A stretch of DNA of 45,026 nucleotides from Rubripirellula sp. (GTDB lineage: Bacteria; Planctomycetota; Planctomycetia; Pirellulales; Pirellulaceae): positions 1 through 45,026 of the forward strand of contig JAPKCI010000027.1 of the NCBI GenBank assembly GCA_028823035.1. The letters are read 5' to 3'. Below, in pieces: positions 36,382-44,951 of this stretch. Both the position numbers and the translations under genes were made by a program. The notes under the pieces are model-generated. The model did not search any database. It saw only the letters and a program-made list of their open reading frames with translations, and had not been told where the DNA came from. Position 1 is the first letter of the stretch. Each line of letters opens with the position of its first letter.

Positions 36382-36781
36382 TAAAAGACAAGACGAGCAA
36401 CTCGCGGCCGAAGTACTCGAGTGTCATAAGATATAGTTTTCACGTGGCTTTTTCAGTCGATGTGAGTCGTCGTCACATTTGATCTTCAATCCTACATCGC
36501 ATTGACAACATTATTCCATCTTCCGATTTGATTGTGCTGTAGCAATCCCGAATGGAGCGAATGGGAAAAGGTTCCTGACCTTTTTAAACGCGGCCCTTTT
36601 TTATCGCTCCGTGCGTTAAGATCTGAATGGGTGATTAATCGCAGGGCAGTATTTCAGATTGCAAAAGCGAATGCCGGAATCACCTCGGTAGACAGAACCG
36701 CTCAACATACTTAAGCGGTTCATTTCTCACAGCAAGAATTTCCGGCCCGTCCTGTGATAAGTGGCATCGGAATATCGCATC
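36382..36781. other. Upstream region of sulfatase gene
   Basis: About 400 bases without a gene. A TTGACA at 36502-36507 resembles a -35 box, but the spaced position holds only GATTTG/ATTTGA, a poor -10. A perfect 8-bp hairpin (GAACCGCT/AGCGGTTC, loop 11) lies at 36695-36721, about 60 bases before the sulfatase ATG. It could be a leader structure or an upstream terminator. Confidence 0.35.
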
Positions 36782-38329
36782 ATGAAACGGTTGATAAACA
36801 TTACGCTTGTCTTGTTCACTTTTTGCTTGGCCAACAACGTCTCAGCAAAGCCGAACATTCTATTCATCATGACCGATCAGCACCGCTGGGATTGTCTTGG
36901 CGTGAACGGTAACGAACGGATCAAGACGCCGAATCTTGATCGACTGGCGTCCGAGGGCGCCAATTTCACGCACTTCTTTGTGCAGGCGCCTGTTTGTGTA
37001 CCCTCGCGAGCGAGTTTCTTTACGGGGCGGTACCCACATTCGCATCGAAACCGAGTTAACTATACGCCTTTGGACCGAAGCGAAGTGTTGATGCAACGAC
37101 GTCTGCATGATGCTGGTTACGCGACCGCATCAGTCGGGAAGCTTCACTATCACCCACCCACGATGGCGGAGGCGAAACGGACGGGATTCGAGTTTGTCGA
37201 ACTTCACGATGCGGTTCCGCAGCTCGATCGATTTTCTGACTATGTCGCTTGGCGGGAAAGCCACGATCCACAGTTCGAGATTCGTTATCGGGCAACTGCC
37301 AAGGACATTCGACCTGGCAAGAATCCGTTCCGACAAGCAATTGACGAAAAGTATACCGAGACCACGTGGACCGGTGAGCGGACACGGCATTATATTCGTA
37401 AACTCTCAAACGGCGACCAGCCGTTCTTTCTGTTCAGTTCGTATTGGAAGCCGCACTCTCCATTTGAGGTACCGCAGCCATTTGATGCGATGTATGACGA
37501 CGTCGACATCCCGCTACCTGAGCCGATGACGCTGGAGCAGATTGGCCGACTGCCGACTCCATTACGGAGATTGATTCTGCGTTTTCGACCATCGTACGAC
37601 ACCGACCGTGAACGACTGCAGTGGATGTACCGCAGTTATTACGGCGCGATTAGTCATATCGACCGTGAAGTCGGATTGATTCTGGATGAACTCGACAGCG
37701 CAGGTATCGCGGACAACACAATTGTTGTCTTCAGTTCCGATCACGGTGACCAAATGCTGGAGCATGGATTGATGGGCAAGAACTGTTTCTTTGATTCGTC
37801 GGTGCGAGTGCCCTTCATCATTCGCTATCCAAAGCGTGTTCGGGCGGCGACCTATAATGAACTTGTCGAATCAGTCGACTTGCTGCCAACACTTTTTGAA
37901 TTATCTGGTCTTCCCGAGCCATACAAAAACCAAGGCCGAAGTCTCGTCGGTCTGATTACCAAGGATGGTGGCGACTACAAACCCCGTGAGGCCGTCTTCA
38001 GCGAAAACATTATCCCGGAAGTGATCACGGGAAATAAAGAAACGTTCGAGTTCATCAAAGGCGAAGGCATTCGCGATATTCGTCATCCCGATGCCAAAAT
38101 GGTGCGCACTCGGCAATGGAAGTACATCTATTATCCAGAAGGCTTTTCAGAACTCTACGACTTGCAAACGGACCCAGGCGAGATGACCAATCTGGCCAAT
38201 GACGCAGGGCATCGCGAGCAAGTTTACGAAATGAAGGACCGACTACTGCACTGGCTGACAACAGCCGACGAACCTGATCAAATCGCACCCAAGTGGTTAA
38301 GGCCCAAGTGGTTAAGGCCCAAGGAGTAG
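36782..38329 (+). CDS. Exported formylglycine-dependent sulfatase (S1 type)
   Basis: This 515-residue enzyme (ATG at 36782; the frame opens 21 bases earlier at a GTG) hydrolyses a sulfate ester. It has a signal peptide (KRLINITLVLFTFCLANNVSA), then KPNILFIMTDQHRWDCLG (23-40) with metal ligand Asp32 and Gln33 in the second position, as in heparan/choline-sulfatase-like groups. The modification motif CVPSRASFFTGR is at 72-83, with Cys72 converted to formylglycine by a maturase not present here. SSYWKPHSPF, SSDHGDQMLEHGLMGKN and a C-terminal YDLQTDPGEMTNLA complete the family pattern. The C-terminus holds a 15-bp perfect duplication (KWLRP twice). The substrate is probably a sulfated polysaccharide, by inference from the family and the nearby alginate lyase. 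Confidence 0.95.
   Translation: MKRLINITLVLFTFCLANNVSAKPNILFIMTDQHRWDCLGVNGNERIKTPNLDRLASEGANFTHFFVQAPVCVPSRASFFTGRYPHSHRNRVNYTPLDRSEVLMQRRLHDAGYATASVGKLHYHPPTMAEAKRTGFEFVELHDAVPQLDRFSDYVAWRESHDPQFEIRYRATAKDIRPGKNPFRQAIDEKYTETTWTGERTRHYIRKLSNGDQPFFLFSSYWKPHSPFEVPQPFDAMYDDVDIPLPEPMTLEQIGRLPTPLRRLILRFRPSYDTDRERLQWMYRSYYGAISHIDREVGLILDELDSAGIADNTIVVFSSDHGDQMLEHGLMGKNCFFDSSVRVPFIIRYPKRVRAATYNELVESVDLLPTLFELSGLPEPYKNQGRSLVGLITKDGGDYKPREAVFSENIIPEVITGNKETFEFIKGEGIRDIRHPDAKMVRTRQWKYIYYPEGFSELYDLQTDPGEMTNLANDAGHREQVYEMKDRLLHWLTTADEPDQIAPKWLRPKWLRPKE
38288..38317 (+). repeat. Perfect 15-bp tandem duplication at a protein C-terminus
   Basis: CCCAAGTGGTTAAGG is repeated twice in tandem, with a third partial copy (CCCAAGG) after it. 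It encodes PKWLRPKWLRPK at the end of the sulfatase, beyond its conserved fold, so it probably has little structural effect. Confidence 0.9.
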
Positions 38330-38519
38330 CACTTTCGCTGGGAAAAATTTGTTGTCGACTGATGAATGCGCAGGCTTTGGCATTCTGCCAACGGGATACA
38401 CTACATTGCCGTCGGCGGGCAGTTGTGATGCGACGAAGGTACTCACCTCTTTTTTGTTGGTGACACTGAACGCGACGTCGCATCCAAAATTTGGAATTGG
38501 TTGCCATTGTTCGAAGTGA

Positions 38520-38906
38520 ACCGGATTCCAACTTCGGGATTGTTTTCATGCGAACCGTGAGTTACCTGAAGGCAAATATCTGAACAAGGGCTACGAAGTC
38601 CAACTCAACAGTTCGAAAAAAAGAAGGCGGAAAATAGGAAGTCTCTACGACATTGAGAATATCGCTGAATCACCAGTTGATGAAACCAAGTGGTTTGACG
38701 TTCGCTTGCGAGAACAGGGAAGGCGGATTCAGGTTTTCATTGACAGCAAAAGTGTGGTCGATTACACGGAACCGGAGAATCCCGTACGAGAGCCAGTTCG
38801 GGCTAAACGCTTGATCGATTTAAACAGTGGTGCGCTGGCAATTCAGGCACACGACCTGGGTAGCGTGTTTTACTTCAAACAGATCCGTGTCCGCGAGTTT
38901 CCGTGA
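38520..38906 (+). pseudogene. Remnant: C-terminal part of a DUF1080 gene
   Basis: A frame without a usable start is open from 38520, just after an in-frame TGA, to a TGA at 38904-38906. It reads NKGYEVQLNSSKKRRRKIGS and LYDIENIAESPVDETKWFDV, then IQVFIDSKSVVDYTEPENP and ALAIQAHDLGSVFYFKQIRV. This is the second half of a DUF1080 (3-keto-disaccharide hydrolase, LamG-like) domain, a family abundant in planctomycetes. The first half, the signal peptide and a start codon are missing; bases upstream to 38330 show no family match. DUF1080 domains occur in carbohydrate-active proteins, fitting the sulfatase neighbour. A decayed gene is the best reading. Confidence 0.8.
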
Positions 38907-39339
38907 GAATCGTCGGAAAGCATCTCAGGGTGCCGGTTCGAACGGCGGTTTTTACAAAGAGATAAGATTCCTGGGAATGATGCAGCGTCGACAATCTCAG
39001 AGGCGATGGCAGTCATTCGTAGCGGCCGTGGATGCATTCACCGAGCAGTCCATCCTGTCCCGTTTTGAATTGTCTTTGTCCTCAGCATTGCTGTGGTTCT
39101 CATTGCGATTTTTCCTGACCAGAGCTTGGGAATTGTGCCGTTTGGGATCGATAACATCCATGAAGAGACACAGCGGAAAGTTGAGGAGTTTCAGAGTAAG
39201 CAGCAGCAAGGAAAAGATGTTCATCCGCAAGAATGAAGCTCGCTGCAGGTACCGTCAGTTTGGGCTCTTGAACTGCAACTGACTGAATCAGCTTTCCCTG
39301 AACTGAACCTCTTGTGCGTTCAGGTACTCAACTCAATGA
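38907..39339. other. Intergenic region, possible small membrane-peptide relic
   Basis: No certain gene. One stretch on the + strand, 39069-39236, is open and reads like protein: a hydrophobic run (IVFVLSIAVVLIAIFP), then a charged tail (NIHEETQRKVEEFQSKQQQG). It follows a stop directly and has no ATG, GTG or TTG at its head. It may be a relic or chance. Longer overlapping frames in the region look like noise. Confidence 0.3.
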
Positions 39340-40077
39340 TCAGTCGAGTTTTAATGAGGAGATGACGACTTCACCATAGGCTCCCTTACGGTCACCGCGT
39401 GAGGGATTTGATTGAGTGTAGCAACCGGCTTTGAAGTAGCAGCCTTCCGCAACTACCGGCCAGTTCATGGCGAGTTGATTATCAATCCACAGCTTGATTC
39501 TTTTATTTCCGGCTTGAATCTTGATCTTGATGAAAGTTCCGAGTTCATAACGACGTGTCAGAAAAATATCGTCCAGCGGTTTCCTCTCTATGAATAATTT
39601 TTTTCCTTCCAATCGCACCATCAGTACATCCTGTTCTGCATTGTGGATTTGGGCGCATACTACGTGTGGCTTGGCACTTGGCGTCGCAGTAACAGCCAGT
39701 TGCAAGATCATCGTATGCAGATCCGGGTATTCTGTACTCCATTGAGCTCGGATGTCCGGATCGGCAGTCATCTCCCGCAATTCAGATCGCGGATAGGTCG
39801 AGCCCTTGGTTGGAATGCCCTCAACGTAGGCTCGAAACACGCCGCCGCCCTTGGCAGTGTCAGCGTAAAAGTGATTGTCGTCTACGAAGCTGGCCAGCTC
39901 AGGTTGCCGAATTTCGTCTGGCCGTCCCTTCCTCGCCGTGTCCACTGGCAGAGTGAGCTTCCAGAGAGACAGATCGAGCAGTGCTCCTGGTAGCTCCGCT
40001 GTACTTGAGAACGTGTGAAAGAAAGTGAACCATGCGACACAAGCATAGGCAATGTAGGACGTGCCAAGGTAAGACAT
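39340..40077 (-). CDS. Polysaccharide lyase family 7 alginate lyase
   Basis: This 245-residue exported enzyme cleaves alginate by beta-elimination. A signal segment (about 1-28) is followed by LDLSLWKLTLPV (34-45), the usual opening of PL7 beta-jelly-roll domains. The three family signatures are present: RSELREM at 97-103, QIH at 143-145 and YFKAGCYTQ at 214-222. From the family, Arg97, Gln143, His145 and Tyr220 are the expected active-site residues. QIH rather than QVH is generally associated with preference for guluronate-containing blocks. The third motif has Cys219 where Val or Ala is common. The protein is a single catalytic domain without binding modules. No other alginate-pathway gene is in the window. 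Confidence 0.93.
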   Translation of the reverse strand: MSYLGTSYIAYACVAWFTFFHTFSSTAELPGALLDLSLWKLTLPVDTARKGRPDEIRQPELASFVDDNHFYADTAKGGGVFRAYVEGIPTKGSTYPRSELREMTADPDIRAQWSTEYPDLHTMILQLAVTATPSAKPHVVCAQIHNAEQDVLMVRLEGKKLFIERKPLDDIFLTRRYELGTFIKIKIQAGNKRIKLWIDNQLAMNWPVVAEGCYFKAGCYTQSNPSRGDRKGAYGEVVISSLKLD

Positions 40078-40798
40078 CAGCTGTTCTTCACAATTGGGAT
40101 TGATCTGGAGTTAAGCAAATTCGCAGTTGTTCGTTCGCTTGACCCGTAGGAATCCACGAGTTTATCCCATGGGCGATCAATTTGGTCGCGTTGCTTTGCG
40201 GGCAAACGGAGATACCTGAAACCTTCCCTCCGTTTGGCATGGGATATTCGAGGGTTCTACAAGATGCTACGGGCCGACGGCTTATTGCGTTTTTCGTTAT
40301 CCATACCGGTGGCACTTCGTTTCCGCAATTCCGCTTCGCGATAGCAGAGTTTTGGAGATGTGATTAAGCGGAAACGACTGCTGATTTGGAAAATGATACT
40401 ATCCACAGGGCAGGCCAACCGTTTCGTGTCTGGCACAAAAAAAGTTTGAGAAGAAAAGTGGTCAGGAAAGTTTTGTGATGCCCAAGTGTCTTGGAATTGC
40501 CGACTCACCCTGGAAACGTATTGGTGCAGGTCAGGTCCGGTTAGCGGATTCGACTCGGTCGTACTGCGGATTCAGTCCATCACAGACCCGATCATGCCGC
40601 GACGCGATCTGAGTAGTCAACAAAGAACGTCGGTTGTGAAGAGTTACCCGTAATGAAATGGTATGGTCTTGTAGGGGTTCGGGGAAATTGACCAATGGAT
40701 TGCGAAACACTGTTGGCGAACGTCCGATCCAATATCGTGTAGTGAGTCCCTTGAGTGGGGACTTCGTGGTTCGTACCGACTCGCATACCAGCCCAGGC
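40078..40798. other. Divergent intergenic region between alginate lyase and HTTM genes
   Basis: About 720 bases with no gene I can support. Short open frames on both strands (for example 40088-40315 and 40182-40367) have neither ribosome binding sites nor recognisable motifs. The region must hold the promoters of the two divergent genes; none could be placed with confidence. Confidence 0.3.
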
Positions 40799-42373
40799 AT
40801 GAAAACACGCATCGAGAGAGTTTTTGGCTGCGACGTTCGCTCTCTGGCGATTTTTCGCATCGCATTGTCATGCCTGGTTTTCTACGTTGCGGTCGATCTA
40901 CTTCAACATGCCGAAGAGTTTTATTCCGAGCTGGGGTTCCTCAATGCCACTTTGGCGAAGCAGGTTTCTCCCGACAGTTTTTCATTGAATTACCTGTCGG
41001 ACACGGTCGTCTTCCAAAAATCCATCTTCATCGCCCTTGCACTGGTTGCAGTTTTGCTCGGTATTGGATGGTTTTCCAGAGTCGCTGCTTTTGTTTGTTG
41101 GATACTCGTCGTCTCGGTGCATGTGAGAAACCCGCTGGTTCTGTACAGCGCAGACACACTGCTGCGGGTACTGCTTTTCTGGTCGATGTTCATTCCGCTT
41201 GGTCGCACATGGTCGGTGGATAGTTGGCTCGGTAGAAGGAGGCGAGTTGGCAGTGAGGACGGTATTGGGTCACCTGATGACATCTGCTCGGTTGGGACCG
41301 CGTGCCTGATACTGCAGATTTGTATCATGTACTGGACCTCTGGATTTGCGAAATTGACCGAGACCTGGTTCGATGGTACGGCGATTGAATACGTGTTAAG
41401 GCTTGATGCCTATTCGCGGCCATTGGGGCAATGGATCCTGAATTACCCAATGTTAGTGGAAGGCATAACGCGTGTCACACCAGTGGTTGAACTGCTGGTT
41501 CCGCTGCTGTTGTTTCTGCCGTTCTGGACAGAACGGATTCGACTCGGTGTCGTAGCGTTTTTCTTGTGTTTTCATGTTGGCATCGACCTGTCATTGGACG
41601 TCGGAAAATTTGGGATCGTTTGCGTGATCGCATGGTTGCCGTTCGTACCATCGATTTTTTGGAACTACTTCGGCAGGCTGAAAAGGCCAGAGTCGTGCCT
41701 GACGAATGAACAAGTGCGCGCAGAAAAACAAGGATCCCGCAGGTTCTTGTTTTGGGTAAAACGAGTTGTGACTGATGGCGTCCCGCTTGTATTGATTTTT
41801 TACGTAGTGTTTTGGAACTGCGCGGGGCTGAATGCGTTGCAGGGCAAGATGTGGCATCGGAAGATTTCACCGGAGGTTTTGCGGCTAGGTTGGGCCACGA
41901 TGCTTGCGCAGAATTTTCAAATGTTCGGTGATCCGCCACGGCGCAACATGGTTTATGTTTTTAATGGACGCATGCTGGATGGGACGCAGATGGACATGAT
42001 GAGGGATCAGCCAGCAACAGTTCAGATGCCGAGTGGAAAAAAAAATATGGATCCAGGCTGGAAAAAGCTACACCGACATTTCTTGAGCTTTGGTGGTGAA
42101 CCAAGACTCTACGAAGCATTGCTTGATTATTACACGCGCAAATGGAATCAATCGCATAGCGAAGCGGAGCAAGTCATAGAATCGCGATTGGAGTGCTATT
42201 ACGAAAGAATTGGTCCTGGCGTGATGCCAGGAGCTTTCGTGGACATTTCCAATCTTGCTGTCTGGAACAACCCGACAATTCTGAAGCGTAGTGATGAAGA
42301 TTTGTCGCAAGAGTTCGATAATTTGCTGAAACGTCTGGAAAATGGTCCTCTGTTTCCCTCGGATCTTGAGTGA
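40799..42373 (+). CDS. HTTM-domain (gamma-carboxylase-like) membrane protein
   Basis: About 524 residues from the ATG at 40799; the frame is open from 40658 but the extra 47 residues are not family-like. Roughly nine hydrophobic segments are visible, for example LAIFRIALSCLVFYVAVDLL and SIFIALALVAVLLGIGWF, then IRLGVVAFFLCFHVGIDL and LVLIFYVVFW. The opening FRIALSCLVFYVAVDLL and the central QICIMYWTSGFAKL plus TWFDGTAIEYVLRLD match the HTTM domain, named for horizontally transferred transmembrane and related to vitamin K-dependent gamma-carboxylase. The C-terminal 200 residues are soluble and lack an obvious catalytic motif. Most bacterial HTTM proteins have no known activity. It stands alone on the + strand. 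Confidence 0.82.
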   Translation: MKTRIERVFGCDVRSLAIFRIALSCLVFYVAVDLLQHAEEFYSELGFLNATLAKQVSPDSFSLNYLSDTVVFQKSIFIALALVAVLLGIGWFSRVAAFVCWILVVSVHVRNPLVLYSADTLLRVLLFWSMFIPLGRTWSVDSWLGRRRRVGSEDGIGSPDDICSVGTACLILQICIMYWTSGFAKLTETWFDGTAIEYVLRLDAYSRPLGQWILNYPMLVEGITRVTPVVELLVPLLLFLPFWTERIRLGVVAFFLCFHVGIDLSLDVGKFGIVCVIAWLPFVPSIFWNYFGRLKRPESCLTNEQVRAEKQGSRRFLFWVKRVVTDGVPLVLIFYVVFWNCAGLNALQGKMWHRKISPEVLRLGWATMLAQNFQMFGDPPRRNMVYVFNGRMLDGTQMDMMRDQPATVQMPSGKKNMDPGWKKLHRHFLSFGGEPRLYEALLDYYTRKWNQSHSEAEQVIESRLECYYERIGPGVMPGAFVDISNLAVWNNPTILKRSDEDLSQEFDNLLKRLENGPLFPSDLE

Positions 42374-42453
42374 CGCTGGTATCAACACTGCGTCGAGATG
42401 GGAATGTCCGTTGGATCCATCGACAACGTTCTGAAATGCCTCTTGGTAAGACT

Positions 42454-42472
42454 ATGTTTGTATGACAAACAT
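42454..42472. terminator. Perfect 8-bp palindrome downstream of the HTTM gene
   Basis: ATGTTTGT-ATG-ACAAACAT forms a perfect stem of 8 with a 3-base loop, about 80 bases after the HTTM stop. There is no T tract. It may be a weak terminator between convergent transcripts, or a protein-binding site. Confidence 0.4.
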
Positions 42473-42660
42473 GAACGGTCAATCGTGTGATTCTTCAAGC
42501 AGATTGAATATTGAATGTGATTCGTCGGCAATTCCCAAGTTCCAATTGGGCGGTGATCTTTGCCAATCGTTGCAACTGATCCGGCGAAGCCACCATACGC
42601 CGTGACCCCGGAAGGCAGGCTGCCGATATTCTAATTGGCTGAATACGTCGACTCGGCCCA

Positions 42661-42801
42661 CTACGGCCAACGCAGGTCCATCATCATGATGTCGGCGCCC
42701 GGTTCCACATTTACACCGTACCATGTGGCACTGATTGGGATGGAAGGCAGCATCACAGCCAACAAGATTGATGTGAGCATTCTGACTGGCAGTCCCGCCA
42801 T
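42661..42801 (-). CDS. Possible small secreted peptide or broken gene start
   Basis: An ATG at 42801 opens 46 codons: [20 protein letters not shown] and [20 protein letters not shown], ending MDLRWP and a TAG. The first 25 residues are a convincing Sec signal peptide. After the stop the same frame continues with protein-like sequence (WAESTYSAN, another stop, then NIGSLPSGVTAYGGFAGSVA). This suggests the front of a larger exported protein broken by nonsense codons. It lies downstream of and co-oriented with the sulfatase at 42910. The family was not recognised. Confidence 0.3.
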   Translation of the reverse strand: MAGLPVRMLTSILLAVMLPSIPISATWYGVNVEPGADIMMMDLRWP

Positions 42802-42909
42802 TGTTTTCGCCTTTTTGCGAATGAAGCTGTTTGCTGAGTGGTGCTCAAGATAACAAGCTCGCCTGCGACCATGTCGGATAGACGGATGGAAACTGTCCTT
42901 GCCTCACGG

Positions 42910-44409
42910 CTAGAACAGCGGTTCACTCATTTCGCTGTTCATTTTCTGCCACCGCTCGATCAGTTGTTGAAGAAGATCTGGATGATCCTTTGCCAGGTTG
43001 TTCGTTTCAGCGAGGTCGTTTGACAGATCGTACAGTTCCCAACCTGCCTTTCCCGTACGCGCTTTGCCGCCCATGCGGACAAGTTTCCAATCGCCGTGTC
43101 GCATGGCAGTCTTGCCACCCTGACGCCAGAAAAGGGTTTCATGGGGGCGACTGTCGTCCTGGCCGGTCAGGTAGGGAATCAGGTTCACGCCTTCCAGTTT
43201 CTCCGGAGCCTTAGCGGCCGCGATGGCTGCCGCGGTCGCAAAGATGTCCATCGAGCTGACAGGCTTTTGATAGATTTTTCCCGCTGGCAATTTACCCTTC
43301 CACTGAACCATGAAAGGAATCCGAATTGCCCCTTCATACATCTGTCCTTTGGATCCTCGCAGTGGAAGGTTTGAGGATGTCAGTTCCCGTGTCGGACCGC
43401 CATTATCACTCAGGAAAAAGATCAGCGTGTTATCCTCGAGTCCTGACTTGCGCAGCTGTGCAAGAACCTCGCCCACACTGTCATCCATGTTGGCCAGCAT
43501 GGCGGCGAATATTCGACGATGCACGTCATCGATGTGTGTAAACTTTTTCATGTAAGCATCTGCACCTTGCAGTGGGCTGTGGACAGCGTTGTAGGCCAAA
43601 TAGAGAAGAAAAGGCTTGTCATCATGACGGCCAATGAAATCGACAGCTTCCCGTGTCAAAGCGTCTGTCAGATATTCACTTTCAACCACTGGTTGCCCAC
43701 CCCTGACAATCGGATTGTTGGCATCGTAGTCGGGTTCGTTACTTCCCATGTGCGTGCTGTAAATCAGCCCCTTGTCGCCGACCCAACGACCTTTACTGCC
43801 TCCGGGTAGCGTCTTACGACGCAGCATTGTCGTGACACCTTTGTACGGGGGAGGAACAAAGTAATGGCCTTCGTGCGTGAAGCCAAAAAATTCATCAAAA
43901 CCATGACGGAACGGGTGATACTTGGCTTGGCCACCTTGGTGCCACTTGCCGATCAAGCCTGTGGTGTAGCCGGCATCATGTAATGTTTCAGCAATCGTGA
44001 TTTGCTCGGGCGGTAATCCAAACCCAGGTTCTTCATTGCGGGCGCCCGTCGGGTTGAATTCGTAGCCAAAGCGTGTCGGGATGCGTCCGGTCAACATGCC
44101 GGCACGTGACGGACTGCAGTTGGGCCCCGTGACATAACCCGCTGTAAAACGCACTCCGTTTGCAGCGATCGAGTCAATGTGAGGTGTCGGGATTTCAGCG
44201 TTCCCCTGACAACCAAGTTCTCCGTATCCAAGATCATCCGCAAACAGAATGACAATGTTGGGCGATCCCGCACTGGCGAAATTCCCTGTCGATGGGGAAC
44301 ACGCCAATAAGAGACAAAGGGTAGCCCATCGCATCAGTGTGGACTGAATCGAAACGAAACCTTTCAGCTGCGGTTGAAAAATCATGACTCTGAATTTGAT
44401 GGGGTACAC
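42910..44409 (-). CDS. Exported formylglycine-dependent sulfatase, second copy
   Basis: The frame of 499 codons most likely starts at the ATG at 44334, giving 474 residues and a normal signal peptide (MRWATLCLLLACSPSTG). Numbering from there: SPNIVILFADDLGYGELGCQGN (24-45) carries the metal-binding Asp pair, CSPSRAGMLTGR (73-84) is the formylglycine motif with Cys73, and LIGKWHQGG, YNAVHSPL and SDNGGPTRE supply further conserved metal and active-site residues. This arylsulfatase-A-like type has DD, unlike the DQ type at 36782, so the two are not recent duplicates. It follows the heme-binding gene on the - strand by a gap of about 110 bases. Confidence 0.95.
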   Translation of the reverse strand: MYPIKFRVMIFQPQLKGFVSIQSTLMRWATLCLLLACSPSTGNFASAGSPNIVILFADDLGYGELGCQGNAEIPTPHIDSIAANGVRFTAGYVTGPNCSPSRAGMLTGRIPTRFGYEFNPTGARNEEPGFGLPPEQITIAETLHDAGYTTGLIGKWHQGGQAKYHPFRHGFDEFFGFTHEGHYFVPPPYKGVTTMLRRKTLPGGSKGRWVGDKGLIYSTHMGSNEPDYDANNPIVRGGQPVVESEYLTDALTREAVDFIGRHDDKPFLLYLAYNAVHSPLQGADAYMKKFTHIDDVHRRIFAAMLANMDDSVGEVLAQLRKSGLEDNTLIFFLSDNGGPTRELTSSNLPLRGSKGQMYEGAIRIPFMVQWKGKLPAGKIYQKPVSSMDIFATAAAIAAAKAPEKLEGVNLIPYLTGQDDSRPHETLFWRQGGKTAMRHGDWKLVRMGGKARTGKAGWELYDLSNDLAETNNLAKDHPDLLQQLIERWQKMNSEMSEPLF

Positions 44410-44447
44410 GTGCTTTGGGGAACTCTGTTCTTGTCTGTCTGATCTTA

Positions 44448-44951
44448 TCAGTTCTTGAACAGAGGATGGTCGGGATTCCCGGCCGAGATCAGGTACGCAA
44501 GCAGGTCAAGAACGTCCTTGTCGCTCATCGTGTTGAGCAGACCTGTGGGCATCATGGATACCTGTGATGGTCGAATCGCCTCGATGCTGTCCACTTTTAC
44601 TTTGGTGATCGTGCTCGGTTTCATCATGTCGCTGTTCACCCAGTACTCATTCTCTTTCAGATTCATGACGCTACCGACAAGTAGCGTTCCATCGTCCAGC
44701 AAGAACTGACTGGCGCTGTATTGGTCACTAATCACTTTGCTGGGATCCACCACGGTTTCCAGTAAGTCCACGGCACTGAATTTACCGCCTGACGATGTCA
44801 GGTCGGGACCGACGGCTCCACCTTCACCCTGAAAACGATGGCAAGCGTAACAGCTTCCTGCTCCGAACATCTTTCGACCGTTCTTGAAGTCGCGTTCCCC
44901 GGGAACACCTTTTGCAATTGCGCTGTGGAAGTCATCCGTGCTAACAGTCAC
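44448..44951 (-). CDS. C-terminal heme-binding module of a larger, frameshifted protein
   Basis: The frame encodes a c-type heme module: RDFKNGRKMFGAGSCYACHRFQGE with CYACH, GAVGPDLTSSGGKFS, DPSKVISDQY and a C-terminal SDKDVLDLLAYLISAGNPDH. This is the putative heme-binding domain found at the C-terminus of large planctomycete exported proteins, often after a membrane-bound-dehydrogenase/propeller region. The apparent GTG start at 44951 is probably not real. Upstream bases to the window end encode TNWVNRGPVQAAARELAHKT in the next frame, typical of the preceding linker, and leaving out one base near 44955 joins the frames as ...KTPVVVTVSTDDF. The gene therefore seems to continue past 45026 and to carry a single-base frameshift, real or a sequencing error. 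Confidence 0.82.
   Translation of the reverse strand: MTVSTDDFHSAIAKGVPGERDFKNGRKMFGAGSCYACHRFQGEGGAVGPDLTSSGGKFSAVDLLETVVDPSKVISDQYSASQFLLDDGTLLVGSVMNLKENEYWVNSDMMKPSTITKVKVDSIEAIRPSQVSMMPTGLLNTMSDKDVLDLLAYLISAGNPDHPLFKN

Noticed and set aside
36502-36530. TTGACA promoter candidate upstream of the sulfatase
   Set aside because: No acceptable -10 hexamer at 16-18 bases, so it is mentioned only in the description of the gap.
39069-39236. Open stretch encoding a hydrophobic segment and charged tail
   Set aside because: No start codon at its head and a stop directly before it; kept only as a note on the intergenic region.
38827-39282. 151-codon + strand open frame
   Set aside because: It overlaps the clear DUF1080 remnant in another frame and its translation is Arg/Ser-rich noise.
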